Notes: a model not told the origin generated them from the letters alone. A DNA stretch of 64,000 nt from Geodermatophilaceae bacterium NBWT11 (GCA_014218215.1 CP043652.1:186001-250000), one strand, 5' to 3'. Positions 1-11,139 are shown, numbered from the stretch's first letter. Made by a program: numbers and translations.

Positions 1-1
1 C

Positions 2-1153
2 ACGCACGGCATCGGCGGCAACGCCGCGTTCTACCTCTCCATCCCGCCCAGCCTGTTCCCGGTCGTGCTCAAGCAGATGGAGCGCACCGGGATGGCCGAG
101 AGCACCGACGACCGCTGGCGCCGCGTCGTGGTGGAGAAGCCCTTCGGCCACGACCTGCCCTCCAGCCGCGAGCTCAACCAGCTGGTGGACTCGGTGTTCA
201 CCGCCGACGACGTCTTCCGCATCGACCACTACCTGGGCAAGGAGACCGTCCAGAACCTGCTGGCGCTGCGGTTCGCCAACACCCTGTTCGAGCCGGTCTG
301 GAACAGCGCGCACGTCGACAGCGTCCAGATCACGATGGCCGAGGACGTCGGCATCGGCGGCCGGGCCGACTTCTACGAGCGCACGGGTGCCGCCCGCGAC
401 GTGCTGCAGAACCACCTGCTCCAGCTGCTGGCGCTCACCGCCATGGAGGAGCCGGTCGAGTTCTCCGCCGAGGAGATCCGCACCGAGAAGCTCAAGGTGC
501 TGCGGGCCATCTCGTTGCCGGCGGACAAGGAGCGCTTCGCGGTCCGCGGGCAGTACGAGCAGGGCTGGCTGGCAGGCCAGCGGGCGACCGGCTACCGCCA
601 GGAGGACGGCGTGGCCGACGACTCGGCCACGGAGACCTACGCCGCCGTCCGGCTGGGCGTGGAGACCCGCCGCTGGGCCGGGGTGCCGTTCTACCTGCGC
701 ACGGGCAAGCGGCTCCCCCGCCGGGTCACCGAGATCGCGCTGTCCTTCCGGCGGGCCCCGCACCTGCCCTTCGCCCCCACCGACACCGAGGAGCTGGGAC
801 ACAACCAGCTCGTCGTCCGGGTGCAGCCCGACGAGGGCGTGACCCTGAAGTTCGGGTCGAAGGTGCCGGGCAGCGTCATGGAGGTCCGCGACGTGTCGAT
901 GGACTTCCTCTACGGCGAGCAGTTCACCGAGTCCTCCCCCGAGGCCTACGAGCGCCTGCTCCTCGACGTCCTGCTGGGCGATGCCACCCTGTTCCCGCGC
1001 AACGCCGAGGTCGAGGCCTCCTGGGCGGTCATCGACCCGCTGGAGGAGTACTGGGCGACGACGACGCCGTTCTCCTACCGGGCGGGCGAGTGGGGCCCCC
1101 GGGCCGCCGACGAGATGCTCGCCTCCGAGGGCCGCGCGTGGCGCCGACCGTGA
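2..1153 (+). CDS. zwf: Glucose-6-phosphate dehydrogenase, 5' truncated
   Basis: NADP-dependent oxidation of glucose-6-phosphate to 6-phosphogluconolactone, the entry step of the oxidative pentose-phosphate pathway. The reading frame is open from base 2, so the N-terminal coenzyme-binding part lies outside the window; 383 residues remain of a family that is usually about 500. Visible family motifs are EKPFGHD at fragment residues 45-51 and the substrate-binding/catalytic DHYLGKE at 75-81, followed by the complete C-terminal dehydrogenase domain. The stop is 28 bases before opcA and then pgl, the usual actinobacterial operon order, so the three are probably co-transcribed. Identity is not in doubt; only the missing start is unknown. 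Confidence 0.97.
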   Translation, partial: THGIGGNAAFYLSIPPSLFPVVLKQMERTGMAESTDDRWRRVVVEKPFGHDLPSSRELNQLVDSVFTADDVFRIDHYLGKETVQNLLALRFANTLFEPVWNSAHVDSVQITMAEDVGIGGRADFYERTGAARDVLQNHLLQLLALTAMEEPVEFSAEEIRTEKLKVLRAISLPADKERFAVRGQYEQGWLAGQRATGYRQEDGVADDSATETYAAVRLGVETRRWAGVPFYLRTGKRLPRRVTEIALSFRRAPHLPFAPTDTEELGHNQLVVRVQPDEGVTLKFGSKVPGSVMEVRDVSMDFLYGEQFTESSPEAYERLLLDVLLGDATLFPRNAEVEASWAVIDPLEEYWATTTPFSYRAGEWGPRAADEMLASEGRAWRRP

Positions 1154-1181
1154 CCGCCGACCTCTCCCGGGAGAACCCCTC

Positions 1182-2303
1182 ATGAGCACCCTGTGGGACA
1201 CCAACGGCTCGGCCATCGTCAAGGAGCTCGCCGCCCAGCGACGCACCGGCGGGGCCGTGATGAGCGGGGTCGCCCTGACCCTCGTGGTCGTCGCCGACGA
1301 GGACCGCGTGCAGGAGGCCGAGGCCGCGGCCGCGGCGGCCGCGGAGGTCCACCCCTGCCGGCTGCTGATCGTCGTCCGACGACAGGTCGAGGCGCCCTCC
1401 CCCCGGTTGGACGCCGAGGTGCTCATCGGTGGGCGCCTCGGGCCCGGGGAGGCCGTGGTCATGCGGATGTACGGCCGCCTGGGGCTGCACGCCGAGTCCG
1501 TCGTGCTGCCGCTGCTGGCCGCGGACGCCCCGGTCGTCACCTGGTGGTTCGCCGCCCCGCCCGGCCGCATCGAGACCGACGCACTGGGCGTCATCGCCAA
1601 CCGCCGCATCACCGACAGCTGGATGGCCGAGGACGGCATGGCCGCCCTGCAGCTGCGGGCCGAGGACTTCGCCCCCGGCGACACCGACCTGTCCTGGACC
1701 CGCAGCACGCCCTGGCGGGCCACGCTGGCCTCCACCCTGGACGCCGTCGTCGGCCGTCGCGGTGGGCCGGTGGCGGTGCTCGGCGGCCACGTGGTCGGCG
1801 ACCCGGGCAACCCGACCGCCCAGCTCGTCGCCGGGTGGATCAGCGCCCGCTGCGGCTGCCCCGTCACCGTGGAGGCCGGCCAGCGCACCACCGGCTCCAA
1901 GGGCATCGACACCGTCGTGCTGACCCTGGACCAGGACGAGGAGGTCCGCCTCACCGACGACCGCAAGGGCGGCGCGGTGATCAGCCAGCCCTACCGACCC
2001 GACTCCACGGTGGCGCTCCCCAAGCGCTCCCTCGGCGAGCTGATCGGCGAGGAGATGAAGCGGCTGGACTCCGACGAGCCCTACCGCGAGGCGCTGGAGG
2101 CCGCCACCGGCGTGACCGGGCTGGCCGCCCGGCAGCCCGTGCGCGAGCACCGGTGGTTCGACCCGATGCGGCCGCTGCCGGCCTCGGCACCGACCGCCCC
2201 GGACGTGCCCGCCGACTCCGTCGAGGACGACGAGGTCGCCGCGACCGGCACCGACGGGGACGACGACGGTGGGGACGACTCCCCGCAGGAGGAGACGCCG
2301 TGA
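1182..2303 (+). CDS. opcA: OpcA, glucose-6-phosphate dehydrogenase assembly protein
   Basis: 373 residues. OpcA is the actinobacterial/cyanobacterial partner needed for assembly or redox activation of Zwf. It begins MSTLWDTNGSAIVKEL, a typical OpcA N-terminus, and has the conserved central part with VTWWF and a following glycine-rich stretch. The ATG at 1182 is preceded by a GGGAGA-like ribosome site; an open frame extends upstream into zwf but that part is not OpcA-like. The last 40 residues are acidic, low-complexity and probably disordered. It lies between zwf and pgl, and its stop overlaps the pgl start (GTGA), indicating translational coupling. Confidence 0.95.
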   Translation: MSTLWDTNGSAIVKELAAQRRTGGAVMSGVALTLVVVADEDRVQEAEAAAAAAAEVHPCRLLIVVRRQVEAPSPRLDAEVLIGGRLGPGEAVVMRMYGRLGLHAESVVLPLLAADAPVVTWWFAAPPGRIETDALGVIANRRITDSWMAEDGMAALQLRAEDFAPGDTDLSWTRSTPWRATLASTLDAVVGRRGGPVAVLGGHVVGDPGNPTAQLVAGWISARCGCPVTVEAGQRTTGSKGIDTVVLTLDQDEEVRLTDDRKGGAVISQPYRPDSTVALPKRSLGELIGEEMKRLDSDEPYREALEAATGVTGLAARQPVREHRWFDPMRPLPASAPTAPDVPADSVEDDEVAATGTDGDDDGGDDSPQEETP

Positions 2304-3064
2304 CCGACGCCCGACCCACCCCCGACGTGGTCGTCGAGCCCGACGCCGACCGGCTCGCCCGGTCGGTCGCCTCGGCGCTGGTCGCCCGGCTGGCCGCCGC
2401 CCAGGCGGTGCACGGCACCGCCTCGGTGGTGCTCACCGGCGGCGGCATCGGGACGGCCGTGCTGGTCGAGGCCGCCCGGCTGGCCGCCGAGCCCGAGGCC
2501 GCCGTCGTCGACTGGACGCAGGTCGACGTCTGGTGGGGTGACGAGCGGTGGGTGCCCGGCGACGACCCCGAGCGGAACGAGAAGGGCGCCCGCGACGCGC
2601 TGCTGGACGCCGTGGGCGTGCCGGTCGACCGGGTGCACGCCATCCCGGCCTCCGACGCCGGGCACGCCGAGCCCGAGGACGCCGCCGCGGCCTACGCGGC
2701 CGAACTGGCCGCAGCCGGCGACGGCGGGGTGCCGCGGATCGACGTGCTGATGCTCGGGGTCGGCCCCGAGGGGCACGTGGCCTCGATCTTCCCGGACTCC
2801 CCCGCGATCAGCGACGACCGGACGGTGTTCGCCGTCCGGGACTGCCCGAAGCCGCCGCCGACCCGGGTCAGCCTCGGGTTCGCCACCATCAACGCCGCCG
2901 AGGAGGTCTGGCTGTTGGTGTCGGGCGAGGGCAAGGCCGAGGCGGTGGCCCGTGGGCTGTCGGGTACGGAGTCTCCGGTGGACCTGCCGGCGGCCGGGGT
3001 GCACGGCACCCGGGCGACCCGCTGGCTGCTGGACGCCGCCGCCGCCTCGCAGCTGCAGCGCTGA
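2300..3064 (+). CDS. pgl: 6-phosphogluconolactonase
   Basis: 254 residues. Hydrolyses 6-phosphogluconolactone, the product of Zwf, in the cytosol. The SugarP_isomerase/NagB-like fold is visible from VVLTGGGIGTAV near the N-terminus, then WWGDERWVP, and the phosphate-binding MLGVGPEGHVASIFP, all diagnostic for the devB/pgl family. The GTG start at 2300 overlaps the opcA stop, so it is third in the zwf-opcA-pgl operon. A strong 19-bp stem follows directly after the stop. Length is normal for the family. Confidence 0.96.
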   Translation: MTDARPTPDVVVEPDADRLARSVASALVARLAAAQAVHGTASVVLTGGGIGTAVLVEAARLAAEPEAAVVDWTQVDVWWGDERWVPGDDPERNEKGARDALLDAVGVPVDRVHAIPASDAGHAEPEDAAAAYAAELAAAGDGGVPRIDVLMLGVGPEGHVASIFPDSPAISDDRTVFAVRDCPKPPPTRVSLGFATINAAEEVWLLVSGEGKAEAVARGLSGTESPVDLPAAGVHGTRATRWLLDAAAASQLQR

Positions 3065-3066
3065 CG

Positions 3067-3107
3067 CGACACCGGCCGGCACCCCCGAGGGGTGCCGGCC
3101 GGTGTCG
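3067..3107. terminator. Convergent hairpin terminator between pgl and rbpA
   Basis: A perfect 19-bp inverted repeat (arms 3067-3085 and 3089-3107) with a 3-base loop fills the gap between two convergent genes. There is no T-run, as is usual for high-GC actinobacteria. It probably stops transcription from both sides. Confidence 0.8.
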
Positions 3108-3108
3108 C

Positions 3109-3450
3109 TCACGCGCCTCGGCGGGCCCGCAGGCGGGTCAGCGCCTCCTCGAGGAGGGCGTCCCCGTCGGCGTCGGTGCGGCGTTCCCGCACGTACGCCA
3201 GGTGGGTCTTGTACGGCTCGTTGCGCGGCGCGGGCGGCGGGTTCGCCTCGTCCTGACCGGCCGGCAGACCACAGCGCGGGCAGTCCCACGTCTCCGGCAC
3301 CTCGACGTCGCTGGCGAAGGCGACGTTCGTGGCGTGCTTGTTGGCGCACCAGAACCCCACCCGGGTCCGCGGTGCGGCCTCGCCGCGTTCCCGCTCACCC
3401 ATCGGACCTGCACCGACCCGGCTGCCCCGGATCGCGTTGCCACCTGCCAC
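3109..3450 (-). CDS. rbpA: RNA polymerase-binding protein RbpA
   Basis: 113 residues. RbpA binds RNA polymerase and group 1/2 sigma factors and stabilises the open complex; it is restricted to Actinobacteria. The N-terminus AGGNAIRGSRVGAGPMGE is the family's signature, followed by the zinc-ribbon-like core with WCANKH and WDCPRCG, then a basic C-terminal sigma-interacting helix containing RNEPYKTHLAYVRERR. The GTG start at 3450 matches this conserved N-terminus and has an AGGGGG-type ribosome site. A TAGACT -10-like element lies on the reverse strand at 3486-3491, giving a short leader. The gene is monocistronic and convergent with pgl. Confidence 0.96.
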   Translation of the reverse strand: MAGGNAIRGSRVGAGPMGERERGEAAPRTRVGFWCANKHATNVAFASDVEVPETWDCPRCGLPAGQDEANPPPAPRNEPYKTHLAYVRERRTDADGDALLEEALTRLRARRGA

Positions 3451-3573
3451 GAGCGCCCCCTGCCATCGAAAGACCGGACGCCGGGAGTCTAAGCGTTCTC
3501 AGCCCGTTCCCAGGTCACGATGTCGCGACATCCGTGCAGGTCAGACGCGTGGCGCACGACCGGATGGGGTGCT

Positions 3574-3807
3574 TCAGACCTTGAGGAGGATGCCGATCGC
3601 GACGATGCAGACCGTCCACACGGCGCCGGTGAAGACGGTCAGCCGGTTCAGGTTCTTCTCCACGACCGAGGACCCCGACAGCGACGACGACGCGGCGCCA
3701 CCGAACATCGAGGACAGGCCGCCGCCCTTGCCGCGGTGCAGCAGGATGAGCACGATCAACAGCAGGCTGGTCAGCACCAGCAGCGAGTTGAGGACGATCT
3801 CGATCAC
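3574..3807 (-). CDS. secG: Preprotein translocase subunit SecG
   Basis: 77 residues, the normal size. SecG is the small auxiliary subunit of the SecYEG membrane channel. Two transmembrane helices (about residues 3-23 and 56-75) flank the conserved cytosolic loop HRGKGGGLSSMFGG, which is diagnostic. The GTG start is preceded by AGGAGA. SecG commonly closes the gap-pgk-tpiA operon in actinobacteria; here it is separated from tpiA by a lipoprotein gene, with 113 bases between that gene and secG, so it may have its own promoter. Confidence 0.95.
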   Translation of the reverse strand: MIEIVLNSLLVLTSLLLIVLILLHRGKGGGLSSMFGGAASSSLSGSSVVEKNLNRLTVFTGAVWTVCIVAIGILLKV

Positions 3808-3920
3808 GGTTGTCTCCTGTCCCGCGCACGGGGGCTCGGCTCGTCCCCTGGTCGGACGGGGCGTCGGGCCACCCGGCGGGCGGGGGCCACTCGACGCACC
3901 AGCCTAGACGACGACCCCGG

Positions 3921-5714
3921 TCAGTCCGTGCCGACTCCGGCCGTGGCGACGTCGTACCCGCCGTAGCCCTGCATGACCACCCCGTTGCGGAGCCGCTGAC
4001 CGGCCAGCAGCTGCACCCGGTTCTCCGCCAGCGGCACGTAGGCATGGGTGTCCGCGGCGGCCTGGGCGACCTGGGCCCAGGCCGCGGTCTGCGCGGCCGG
4101 GTCGGGGGCGGCGCGGGCCGCGTCGACCAGGCCGTTGACCCCGGGGTCGGCCAGCGACGCGTAGTCGGTGTTGCCCGGTGTCCGGATGCTGCGCCCGTCG
4201 ACGAGCGGCACCAGGAAGGACGCCGGCGTCGGGAAGTCCGCGGTGTAGGTGGCCAGCACCACCCCGTACCCGTTCGCGGCCACCGTCGCCGGGTCCCCGA
4301 TCTCGGTGGCGTAGAAGCTGGCGGCGTCCAGCGGGCGGACCTCGGCGGCGATGCCGACCTGGGCCAGCTGGGCGGAGACCTCGGTGGCCACGTCCACCGC
4401 CATCGGCACGTCGGCGACCGCGAGCACGGTGCTGAACCCGTCGGGCCTCCCGCAGGCGGCCAGCGAGGCGCGCGCAGCGTCCAGGTCGGGAGCGGGGTCG
4501 GTGTCCTCGGGTCCCCCGGTCAGCGCGCGCGGCCAGAGCACCGACGTCCGGACGGCGTTGCCCGCCCCGTCGAGCTGGTCCTGGACGGCGCTGCGGTCCA
4601 CCACGGCCGACACCGCGGCCCGGCAGTTCGCGTCGTCCATCGGCGCCACCGTGGTGGGCAGCGCCAGCATGCGCACCGCACCGGTGGTCACGTCGTCGAT
4701 CCGGTCCAGCAGGTCCTCGTCGCCGTCCACCCGGTTCGTGGTCGCCACCTGCACCCCGGTGCCGGACAGGTCGAGGTCGGCCGACCCGGCGAGCAGGGCC
4801 TGGTCCCGGTCCAGCCCCGACATCCCGGTGCGCACGACGACCTGGTCGGGCAGAGCCGTGCGGACGTCGTCGGTGGCCGGGTCCCAGGCCTCGTTGCGGT
4901 CCAGCACGATCCCGGTCTCGTCGTCGACCGAGGTGATCGCGTAGGGCCCGGAGGAGACCGGGTCCAGACCGTAGTCGCCACGGGTGTCGCTCTCGGCGGG
5001 CACCGGGCTGGAGGACGGCAGCGCCAGCACGTACGGGAAGTCCGGCGTCGGGGTGGTCAGCGTGAAGGTGATGGTCCGGTCGTCGGGGGTGCTGACGGAG
5101 GCCAGCCCACCGCCCTCCTGCGACTCCGCGTCGTAGGGCCCGGCGTAGGGCAGCGCCGGGTCGTCGAGCAGGTCCAGCACGTAGCGGGGGCCACCGACGA
5201 TGACCTCCGAGGCGAAGGACCGCTCGATGCCGTACCGGACGTCCTGGCTGGTGATCGGCCGGCCGCCCTCGAAGGCCACCCCCTCGCGGAGGGTGAAGGT
5301 CCAGGTGCGGCCGCCGTCGGGCGTGGTGCCCAGGTCGGTGGCCAGGTCGGGCACCAGCTGGTCGGTGCGGCCGGGCTCGCTGGAGTAGGTGACCAGCGTG
5401 CGCACGTAGAGCCGCATGAGGTTCCAGACCCCGGTCAGGTAGGACCGCTGGGGGTCCAGGCTGTCGATCTGGGAGGTCACCACGCGCAGCGTGCCGCCGG
5501 CCTCGGCCGAGGGCGCCCGCACCTCGCTGAGCCCGGCGTCGACGGTCCCGCCCTGCGTGGGCACCGCGGCGTCGGAGGCGTCCCCGCCGCTGCACCCGGC
5601 GAGCAGGGCCACCAGGAGCAGCAGGGTGACGGGCATCAGACGCCGACGGGGCGCCGCACGCCGGGTGGTCCGGGTGCGGCGCCCCGTCGGGGTGCTCGTG
5701 GTGCTGGGTGTCAC
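3921..5714 (-). CDS. ABC-type peptide/solute substrate-binding lipoprotein
   Basis: 597 residues. Family 5 extracellular solute-binding protein (peptide/nickel/opine type). A 26-residue basic n-region is followed by a hydrophobic stretch and lipobox LLAGC, so the mature protein starts at Cys41 and is lipid-anchored outside the membrane. The SBP_bac_5 domain follows (about residues 65-590), with features such as LDPQRSYLTGVWNLMRLYVRTL and TFTLREGVAFEGGRP. The start is GTG; an internal ATG 26 codons later would shorten the n-region. No permease or ATPase gene is adjacent: it sits between tpiA (46 bases) and secG, so its transporter partner is elsewhere or it works without one. Confidence 0.9.
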   Translation of the reverse strand: MTPSTTSTPTGRRTRTTRRAAPRRRLMPVTLLLLVALLAGCSGGDASDAAVPTQGGTVDAGLSEVRAPSAEAGGTLRVVTSQIDSLDPQRSYLTGVWNLMRLYVRTLVTYSSEPGRTDQLVPDLATDLGTTPDGGRTWTFTLREGVAFEGGRPITSQDVRYGIERSFASEVIVGGPRYVLDLLDDPALPYAGPYDAESQEGGGLASVSTPDDRTITFTLTTPTPDFPYVLALPSSSPVPAESDTRGDYGLDPVSSGPYAITSVDDETGIVLDRNEAWDPATDDVRTALPDQVVVRTGMSGLDRDQALLAGSADLDLSGTGVQVATTNRVDGDEDLLDRIDDVTTGAVRMLALPTTVAPMDDANCRAAVSAVVDRSAVQDQLDGAGNAVRTSVLWPRALTGGPEDTDPAPDLDAARASLAACGRPDGFSTVLAVADVPMAVDVATEVSAQLAQVGIAAEVRPLDAASFYATEIGDPATVAANGYGVVLATYTADFPTPASFLVPLVDGRSIRTPGNTDYASLADPGVNGLVDAARAAPDPAAQTAAWAQVAQAAADTHAYVPLAENRVQLLAGQRLRNGVVMQGYGGYDVATAGVGTD

Positions 5715-5760
5715 GGGAACAGCGGTCCTCCGGGTGGCTGGCCGGCCTCCCGGTGAGGGG

Positions 5761-6570
5761 TCAGCGGCTCTCGGCGGCGTGGCGGCAGATCGAGGAGAAC
5801 TCGTCGGCGTCCAGGCTCGCGCCGCCGACCAGTGCCCCGTCCACGTCCGGTCCGGCGAGGATGCCGACGGTGTTGCCCGCCTTCACCGAACCGCCGTAGA
5901 GGATACGGACCACGTCGGCGGTCTCCGGCCCGAAACGCTCGGCGAGCCGGGCCCGGATGGCCCCGCACACCTCCTGCGCGTCGTCGGGGGTGGCGACCTC
6001 GCCGGTGCCGATCGCCCACACCGGCTCGTAGGCGATCACGATGCCGGCCACCGTGGCGGCGTCGAGGCCCTCGAGGGCCGCGTCGACCTGGGCGGTGGTG
6101 TACGGGACGTGCTCGCCGGCCTTGCGGACGTCGAGCCCCTCCCCCGCGCACAGGATCGGGACCAGGCCGTGCCGCAGCGCCGCCTGGACCTTGCTCGCCA
6201 CGACCTCGTCGGTCTCGGCGTGCATCGCCCGGCGCTCGGAGTGCCCGACCACCACGTAGGTGCAGCCCAGCGCGGCCAGCTGGGAGCCGCTGACCTCACC
6301 GGTGTAGGCGCCGGAGTCCTGCGCCGACACGTCCTGCGCGCCGAAGCCGATCTCGATCTTGTCGCCCTGGACCAGGGTCTGGACGCTGCGGATCGCGGTG
6401 AACGGCGGGACGACGACGACCTCGGCCGCCTCCAGCTCGGGCTCCTTGAGGGTGAAGGCGATCTTCTGCACCAGGCCGATGGCCTCCAGGTGCGTCAGGT
6501 GCATCTTCCAGTTGCCCGCGATGAGCGGACGACGCCCCTCGTAGACCCGGCCGGCCTTGTTCCGGGCCAT
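5761..6570 (-). CDS. tpiA: Triosephosphate isomerase
   Basis: 269 residues, normal size. Interconverts dihydroxyacetone phosphate and glyceraldehyde-3-phosphate. The TIM barrel begins [11 protein letters not shown] with the catalytic Lys, contains the catalytic His in GHSERR and the catalytic Glu in [11 protein letters not shown], and ends with the phosphate-binding YGGSVK. The ATG overlaps the pgk stop by one base (TGATG), so translation is coupled to pgk in the gap-pgk-tpiA operon. Confidence 0.98.
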   Translation of the reverse strand: MARNKAGRVYEGRRPLIAGNWKMHLTHLEAIGLVQKIAFTLKEPELEAAEVVVVPPFTAIRSVQTLVQGDKIEIGFGAQDVSAQDSGAYTGEVSGSQLAALGCTYVVVGHSERRAMHAETDEVVASKVQAALRHGLVPILCAGEGLDVRKAGEHVPYTTAQVDAALEGLDAATVAGIVIAYEPVWAIGTGEVATPDDAQEVCGAIRARLAERFGPETADVVRILYGGSVKAGNTVGILAGPDVDGALVGGASLDADEFSSICRHAAESR

Positions 6571-7789
6571 CAGGCGGCCCCGCCCGCGAGCACGGCCAGA
6601 CCCGGCAGCTCACGGCCCTCGAGGAACTCCAGGGACGCACCGCCCCCGGTGGAGATGTGGCCGTAGGCGTCCTCGTCCAGCCCGAGCTGCCGCACGGCGG
6701 CGGCGGAGTCGCCACCGCCGACGACCGACAGCCCGTCGACGGCGGCCACCGCGGTGGCCACCCCCCGGGTGCCGGCGGTGAACGGGGCGAGCTCGAACAC
6801 GCCCATCGGGCCGTTCCAGAACACCGTGTGCGCCTCGGCGAGGTGCCCGGCGAACAGCTCGACGGTGCGCGGGCCCACGTCGAGGCCCTTGAGCCCCTCC
6901 GGGATGCCCTCGACCAGGGCGACCTTGACCTGCGCGTCGGCGACCAGCGCCTCGGCGCAGACCACGTCGACCGGCAGGACGATCTTGTCCCCGGCGGTCT
7001 CGAGCAGGCGGCGGCAGGTGTCCACCTGGTCCTGCTCGAGCAGCGAGTCGCCCACCCCGTGACCCTGGGCGGCGAGGAACGTGAAGCACATGCCGCCGCC
7101 GATCAGCAGCCGGTCGACCTTGGGCAGCATCGACTCGATGACGCCCAGCTTGTCGCTGACCTTGGACCCGCCGAGCACGACCACGTAGGGCCGCTGCGGG
7201 TCCTCGGTCAGCCGGGTGAGCACCTCCAGCTCGCGGGCGACCAGTCGGCCGGCCGCGTGCGGGAGCCTCGTGGCCAGGTCGTACACCGAGGCGTGCTTGC
7301 GGTGCACCGCCCCGAAGGCGTCGTCGACGTAGACGTCGGCCAGCGCGGCGAACCGGTCGGCGAGCGCACCGCGGGCGTCGTCGTCCTTGCTGGTCTCGGC
7401 CGCCTCGAAGCGGACGTTCTCCAGCAGCACCACGTCACCGTCACCGAGTGCGGCGACCGCGGCCTGCGCGCCCTCACCGGCGGTGTCCGGGGCCAGCGGC
7501 ACCGTCACCCCCAGCAGCTCGGACAACCGGGCCGCGACCGGGGCCAGGGAGTACCGCGGGTCCGGGGCACCCTTCGGCCGACCCAGGTGCGCCGCGACGA
7601 CGACGCGGGCGCCGGCCTCCCGGAGCGCCTGCAGCGTGGGCAGGCTGGCCTGGATCCGGCCGTCGTCGGTGATGATCGCGTCGCCCGTGCTGTCGTCGAG
7701 GGGAACGTTCAGGTCGGCGCGCAGGAACACGCGCTTCCCCTGGACGCCCTCGGCGATGAGCTCGTCGACGGTCCGCATGGGAGCCGCCA

Positions 7790-7790
<1 letters not shown>
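6570..7790 (-). CDS. pgk: Phosphoglycerate kinase
   Basis: 406 residues. Transfers phosphate from 1,3-bisphosphoglycerate to ADP. The N-domain carries the substrate-binding RADLNVPLD, the middle has [13 protein letters not shown], and the C-domain has the nucleotide-binding [13 protein letters not shown]. The chosen ATG at 7790 ([11 protein letters not shown]) overlaps the gap stop as TGATG; a second ATG four codons later is also possible. The frame stays open far upstream inside gap, but that part is a shadow. The stop overlaps the tpiA start in the same way. Confidence 0.97.
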
Positions 7791-8887
<1,097 letters not shown>

Positions 8888-8989
8888 CTATCGGCCCCCA
8901 CCGACAGCGCACCCGGCACCGTCCCGGCCCAGGTCAGCGCCCCGGTGGACGTCCGAGACGTCTCGTGGTCGGCGCACTCGTGGCGAGGC

Positions 8990-9970
8990 TCAGGGCCCGA
9001 TCATGTCGTCGGTGACCACGGACTCGGTGTCCGGGATGCCGAGGTCCTTGGCCCGCTTGTCCGCCATCGCCAGCAGGCGGCGGATCCGGCCGGCGACGGC
9101 GTCCTTGGTCATCGGCGGGTCGGCGCGCTGGCCGAGCTCCTCCAGGGAGGCCTGGCCGTGCTCCAACCGCAGCCGGCCGGCGACCAGCAGGTGCTCGGGG
9201 GCGTCGTCGGCCAGGATCTCCAGGGCGCGCTCCACCCGCGCACTGGCCGCGACCGCGGCCCGGGCCGAGCGGCGCAGGTTGGCGTCGTCGAAGTTGGCCA
9301 GCCGGTTGGCGGTGGCCCGGACCTCGCGGCGCATCCGGCGGTCCTCCCAGGCGAGCACGGCCTCGTGGGCGCCCATCCGGGTGAGCAGGGCGCTGATCGC
9401 GTCGCCGTCGCGGACGACGACCCGGTCGGCACCGCGCACCTCGCGGGCCTTGGCGGCGATGCCCAGCCGGCGGGCCGCACCGACCAGGGCCATCGCGGCC
9501 TCCGGACCGGGGCAGGTGATCTCCAGCGAGGAGGACCGGCCCGGCTCGGTGAGCGAACCGTGCGCGAGGAAGGCCCCACGCCAGGCGGCCTCGGCGTCGT
9601 TGAGACCGCCGGAGACGACCGCCGGGGGCAGGCCGCGGACCGGCCGGCCCCGCTGGTCGACCAGCCCGGTCTGCCGGGCCAGGCCCTCGCCGTGCTTGGC
9701 GATGCGGACCAGGTAGCGGACCCCGCGCCGGATGTTGCCCCCGGCCAGGACGCTGACGCCGCTGGTGTAGCCGTAGACCTCGCTGATGTCGCGGCGCAGG
9801 CGGCGGGCCACCGAGCCGGTGTCCAGCTCGGCCTCGATGACCACCCGTCCGCCCACGATGTGCAGGCCGCCGGAGAACCGCAGCAGCGCGGTGACCTCGG
9901 CCTTGCGCTCGGAGGTCTTCGTGCACTCCACCCGGGAGAGCTCGTCCTTGACCATCGCCGTCATCGCCAT
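8990..9970 (-). CDS. whiA: Sporulation/cell-division regulator WhiA
   Basis: 326 residues. WhiA is a DNA-binding protein of Gram-positive bacteria that controls sporulation septation in Streptomyces and division elsewhere. The N-terminal half is a degenerate LAGLIDADG homing-endonuclease-like domain (for example [14 protein letters not shown] and the [12 protein letters not shown] region), and the C-terminal part contains the helix-turn-helix with [23 protein letters not shown]. The ATG at 9970 ([14 protein letters not shown]) is the conserved family start; a longer open frame begins at 10039. It follows yvcK at 118 bases and belongs to the conserved rapZ-yvcK-whiA set. Confidence 0.96.
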   Translation of the reverse strand: MAMTAMVKDELSRVECTKTSERKAEVTALLRFSGGLHIVGGRVVIEAELDTGSVARRLRRDISEVYGYTSGVSVLAGGNIRRGVRYLVRIAKHGEGLARQTGLVDQRGRPVRGLPPAVVSGGLNDAEAAWRGAFLAHGSLTEPGRSSSLEITCPGPEAAMALVGAARRLGIAAKAREVRGADRVVVRDGDAISALLTRMGAHEAVLAWEDRRMRREVRATANRLANFDDANLRRSARAAVAASARVERALEILADDAPEHLLVAGRLRLEHGQASLEELGQRADPPMTKDAVAGRIRRLLAMADKRAKDLGIPDTESVVTDDMIGP

Positions 9971-10088
9971 GTGCGACCCCTCTCCCCCTCGACCCCTGAC
10001 ACCCGGTGCTGGTGGCGCACCCGGTGCGAGGTGCCGCACCGTCCCGTCCGATCCTGCCGCACCCCGTGCCCTGACGGACCGACCGGTC

Positions 10089-11132
10089 TCACCGGGCGGC
10101 CGCCCCGGAGGCGAGCACCGAGGTGAACGCCTCCGTCAGGCGCGCCGGGTCGTGCCGGGGCGCGCCGTCCGACGCAGCGACGGAGGTGAGGACCAGATCG
10201 GCCCCGCACTCCCGCGCCGCAGACAGCAGACCACGCCGGTCAACAACCGCTTCGGCATCGGCGATGACCGTGTGCAACGGCACGCCGCGCAGATGGGCCT
10301 GCAACACCCGCAGGTGCTCCTCCGGGGAGAACCCGTCCGTCTCCCCCACCTGGGCCTCCAGGTTGAGCACGACGACCACCCGGGCCGGTGTGGCGGCCAG
10401 CGCGGCCCGCAGCCGCGGCACCAGCAGGTGCGGCAGCACGGAGGTGTACCAGGAGCCGGGGCCGAGACACACGACGTCCGCCCGGGCGATGGCGGCGAGC
10501 ACGTCGGCGTGCACCGGGGGGTCGGCCGGGCTGACCCGGATGTCACGGACCCGGCCCGGCGTGGTGGCGATGGCCACCTGCCCGCGGATCCGCCGGGTGC
10601 GCGCCGGGTCGTCGGGGTCGACGCTCTCCACGGTCGCCACGAGGTCCAGCGGGACGTCGGCCATCGGCAGCACCCGGCCGTGGGCACCGAGCAGCCCGCA
10701 GAGGGTGTCCAGGGCCCGCACGGTGTCCCCGCCGTGGATCTCGACCAGTCCGGTGAGCACCAGGTTGCCCACGGGGTGCCCGGCGAGCACGCCCGTGCCG
10801 CCGAGTCGGTGCTGCAGCAGCTCGGTCATCTCCCGGGTGCGCTCGCCGTCGCCGGCGAGCGCGGCCAGCGCCATTCGCAGGTCGCCGGGGGGCAGCACCG
10901 GCATCTCCCGCCGGATCCGGCCGGAGGAGCCGCCGTCGTCGGCGACGGTGACCACGGCGGTCAGCTCGCCGGCCAGTGGCCGCCAGGCCTCCAGCGTCAC
11001 CGCCAGCCCGTGTCCGCCCCCCAGCGCCACCACCGACGGTGCGGTGGCCCCCTCGGGTGCTGCGTGGCCGGCCGGACCGTGCCCCGGCGCGGGCTCGGCC
11101 GCCCGACCCGGGGCCTCGTGCCGCCCGCTCAC
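10089..11132 (-). CDS. yvcK: YvcK/CofD-like gluconeogenesis factor
   Basis: 347 residues from the GTG at 11132. YvcK proteins share the fold of the 2-phospho-L-lactate transferase CofD, bind UDP-sugars and are needed for growth on gluconeogenic carbon and for cell-wall homeostasis. Visible motifs are [14 protein letters not shown] and [16 protein letters not shown] in the N-terminal Rossmann part, NLVLTGL, and the late [13 protein letters not shown]. The GTG lies 7 bases after the rapZ stop; an alternative ATG at 11171 would overlap rapZ by 32 bases and add 13 residues. The first 35 residues are Pro/Ala/Gly-rich and not conserved. Confidence 0.92.
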   Translation of the reverse strand: MSGRHEAPGRAAEPAPGHGPAGHAAPEGATAPSVVALGGGHGLAVTLEAWRPLAGELTAVVTVADDGGSSGRIRREMPVLPPGDLRMALAALAGDGERTREMTELLQHRLGGTGVLAGHPVGNLVLTGLVEIHGGDTVRALDTLCGLLGAHGRVLPMADVPLDLVATVESVDPDDPARTRRIRGQVAIATTPGRVRDIRVSPADPPVHADVLAAIARADVVCLGPGSWYTSVLPHLLVPRLRAALAATPARVVVVLNLEAQVGETDGFSPEEHLRVLQAHLRGVPLHTVIADAEAVVDRRGLLSAARECGADLVLTSVAASDGAPRHDPARLTEAFTSVLASGAAAR

Positions 11133-11139
11133 CGGCGGC

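Noticed and set aside
3486-3515. A SigR/SigH-type promoter for rbpA, as known in Streptomyces
   Set aside because: A GGGAAC is present on the reverse strand but no GTT lies at the required 18-19 bases.
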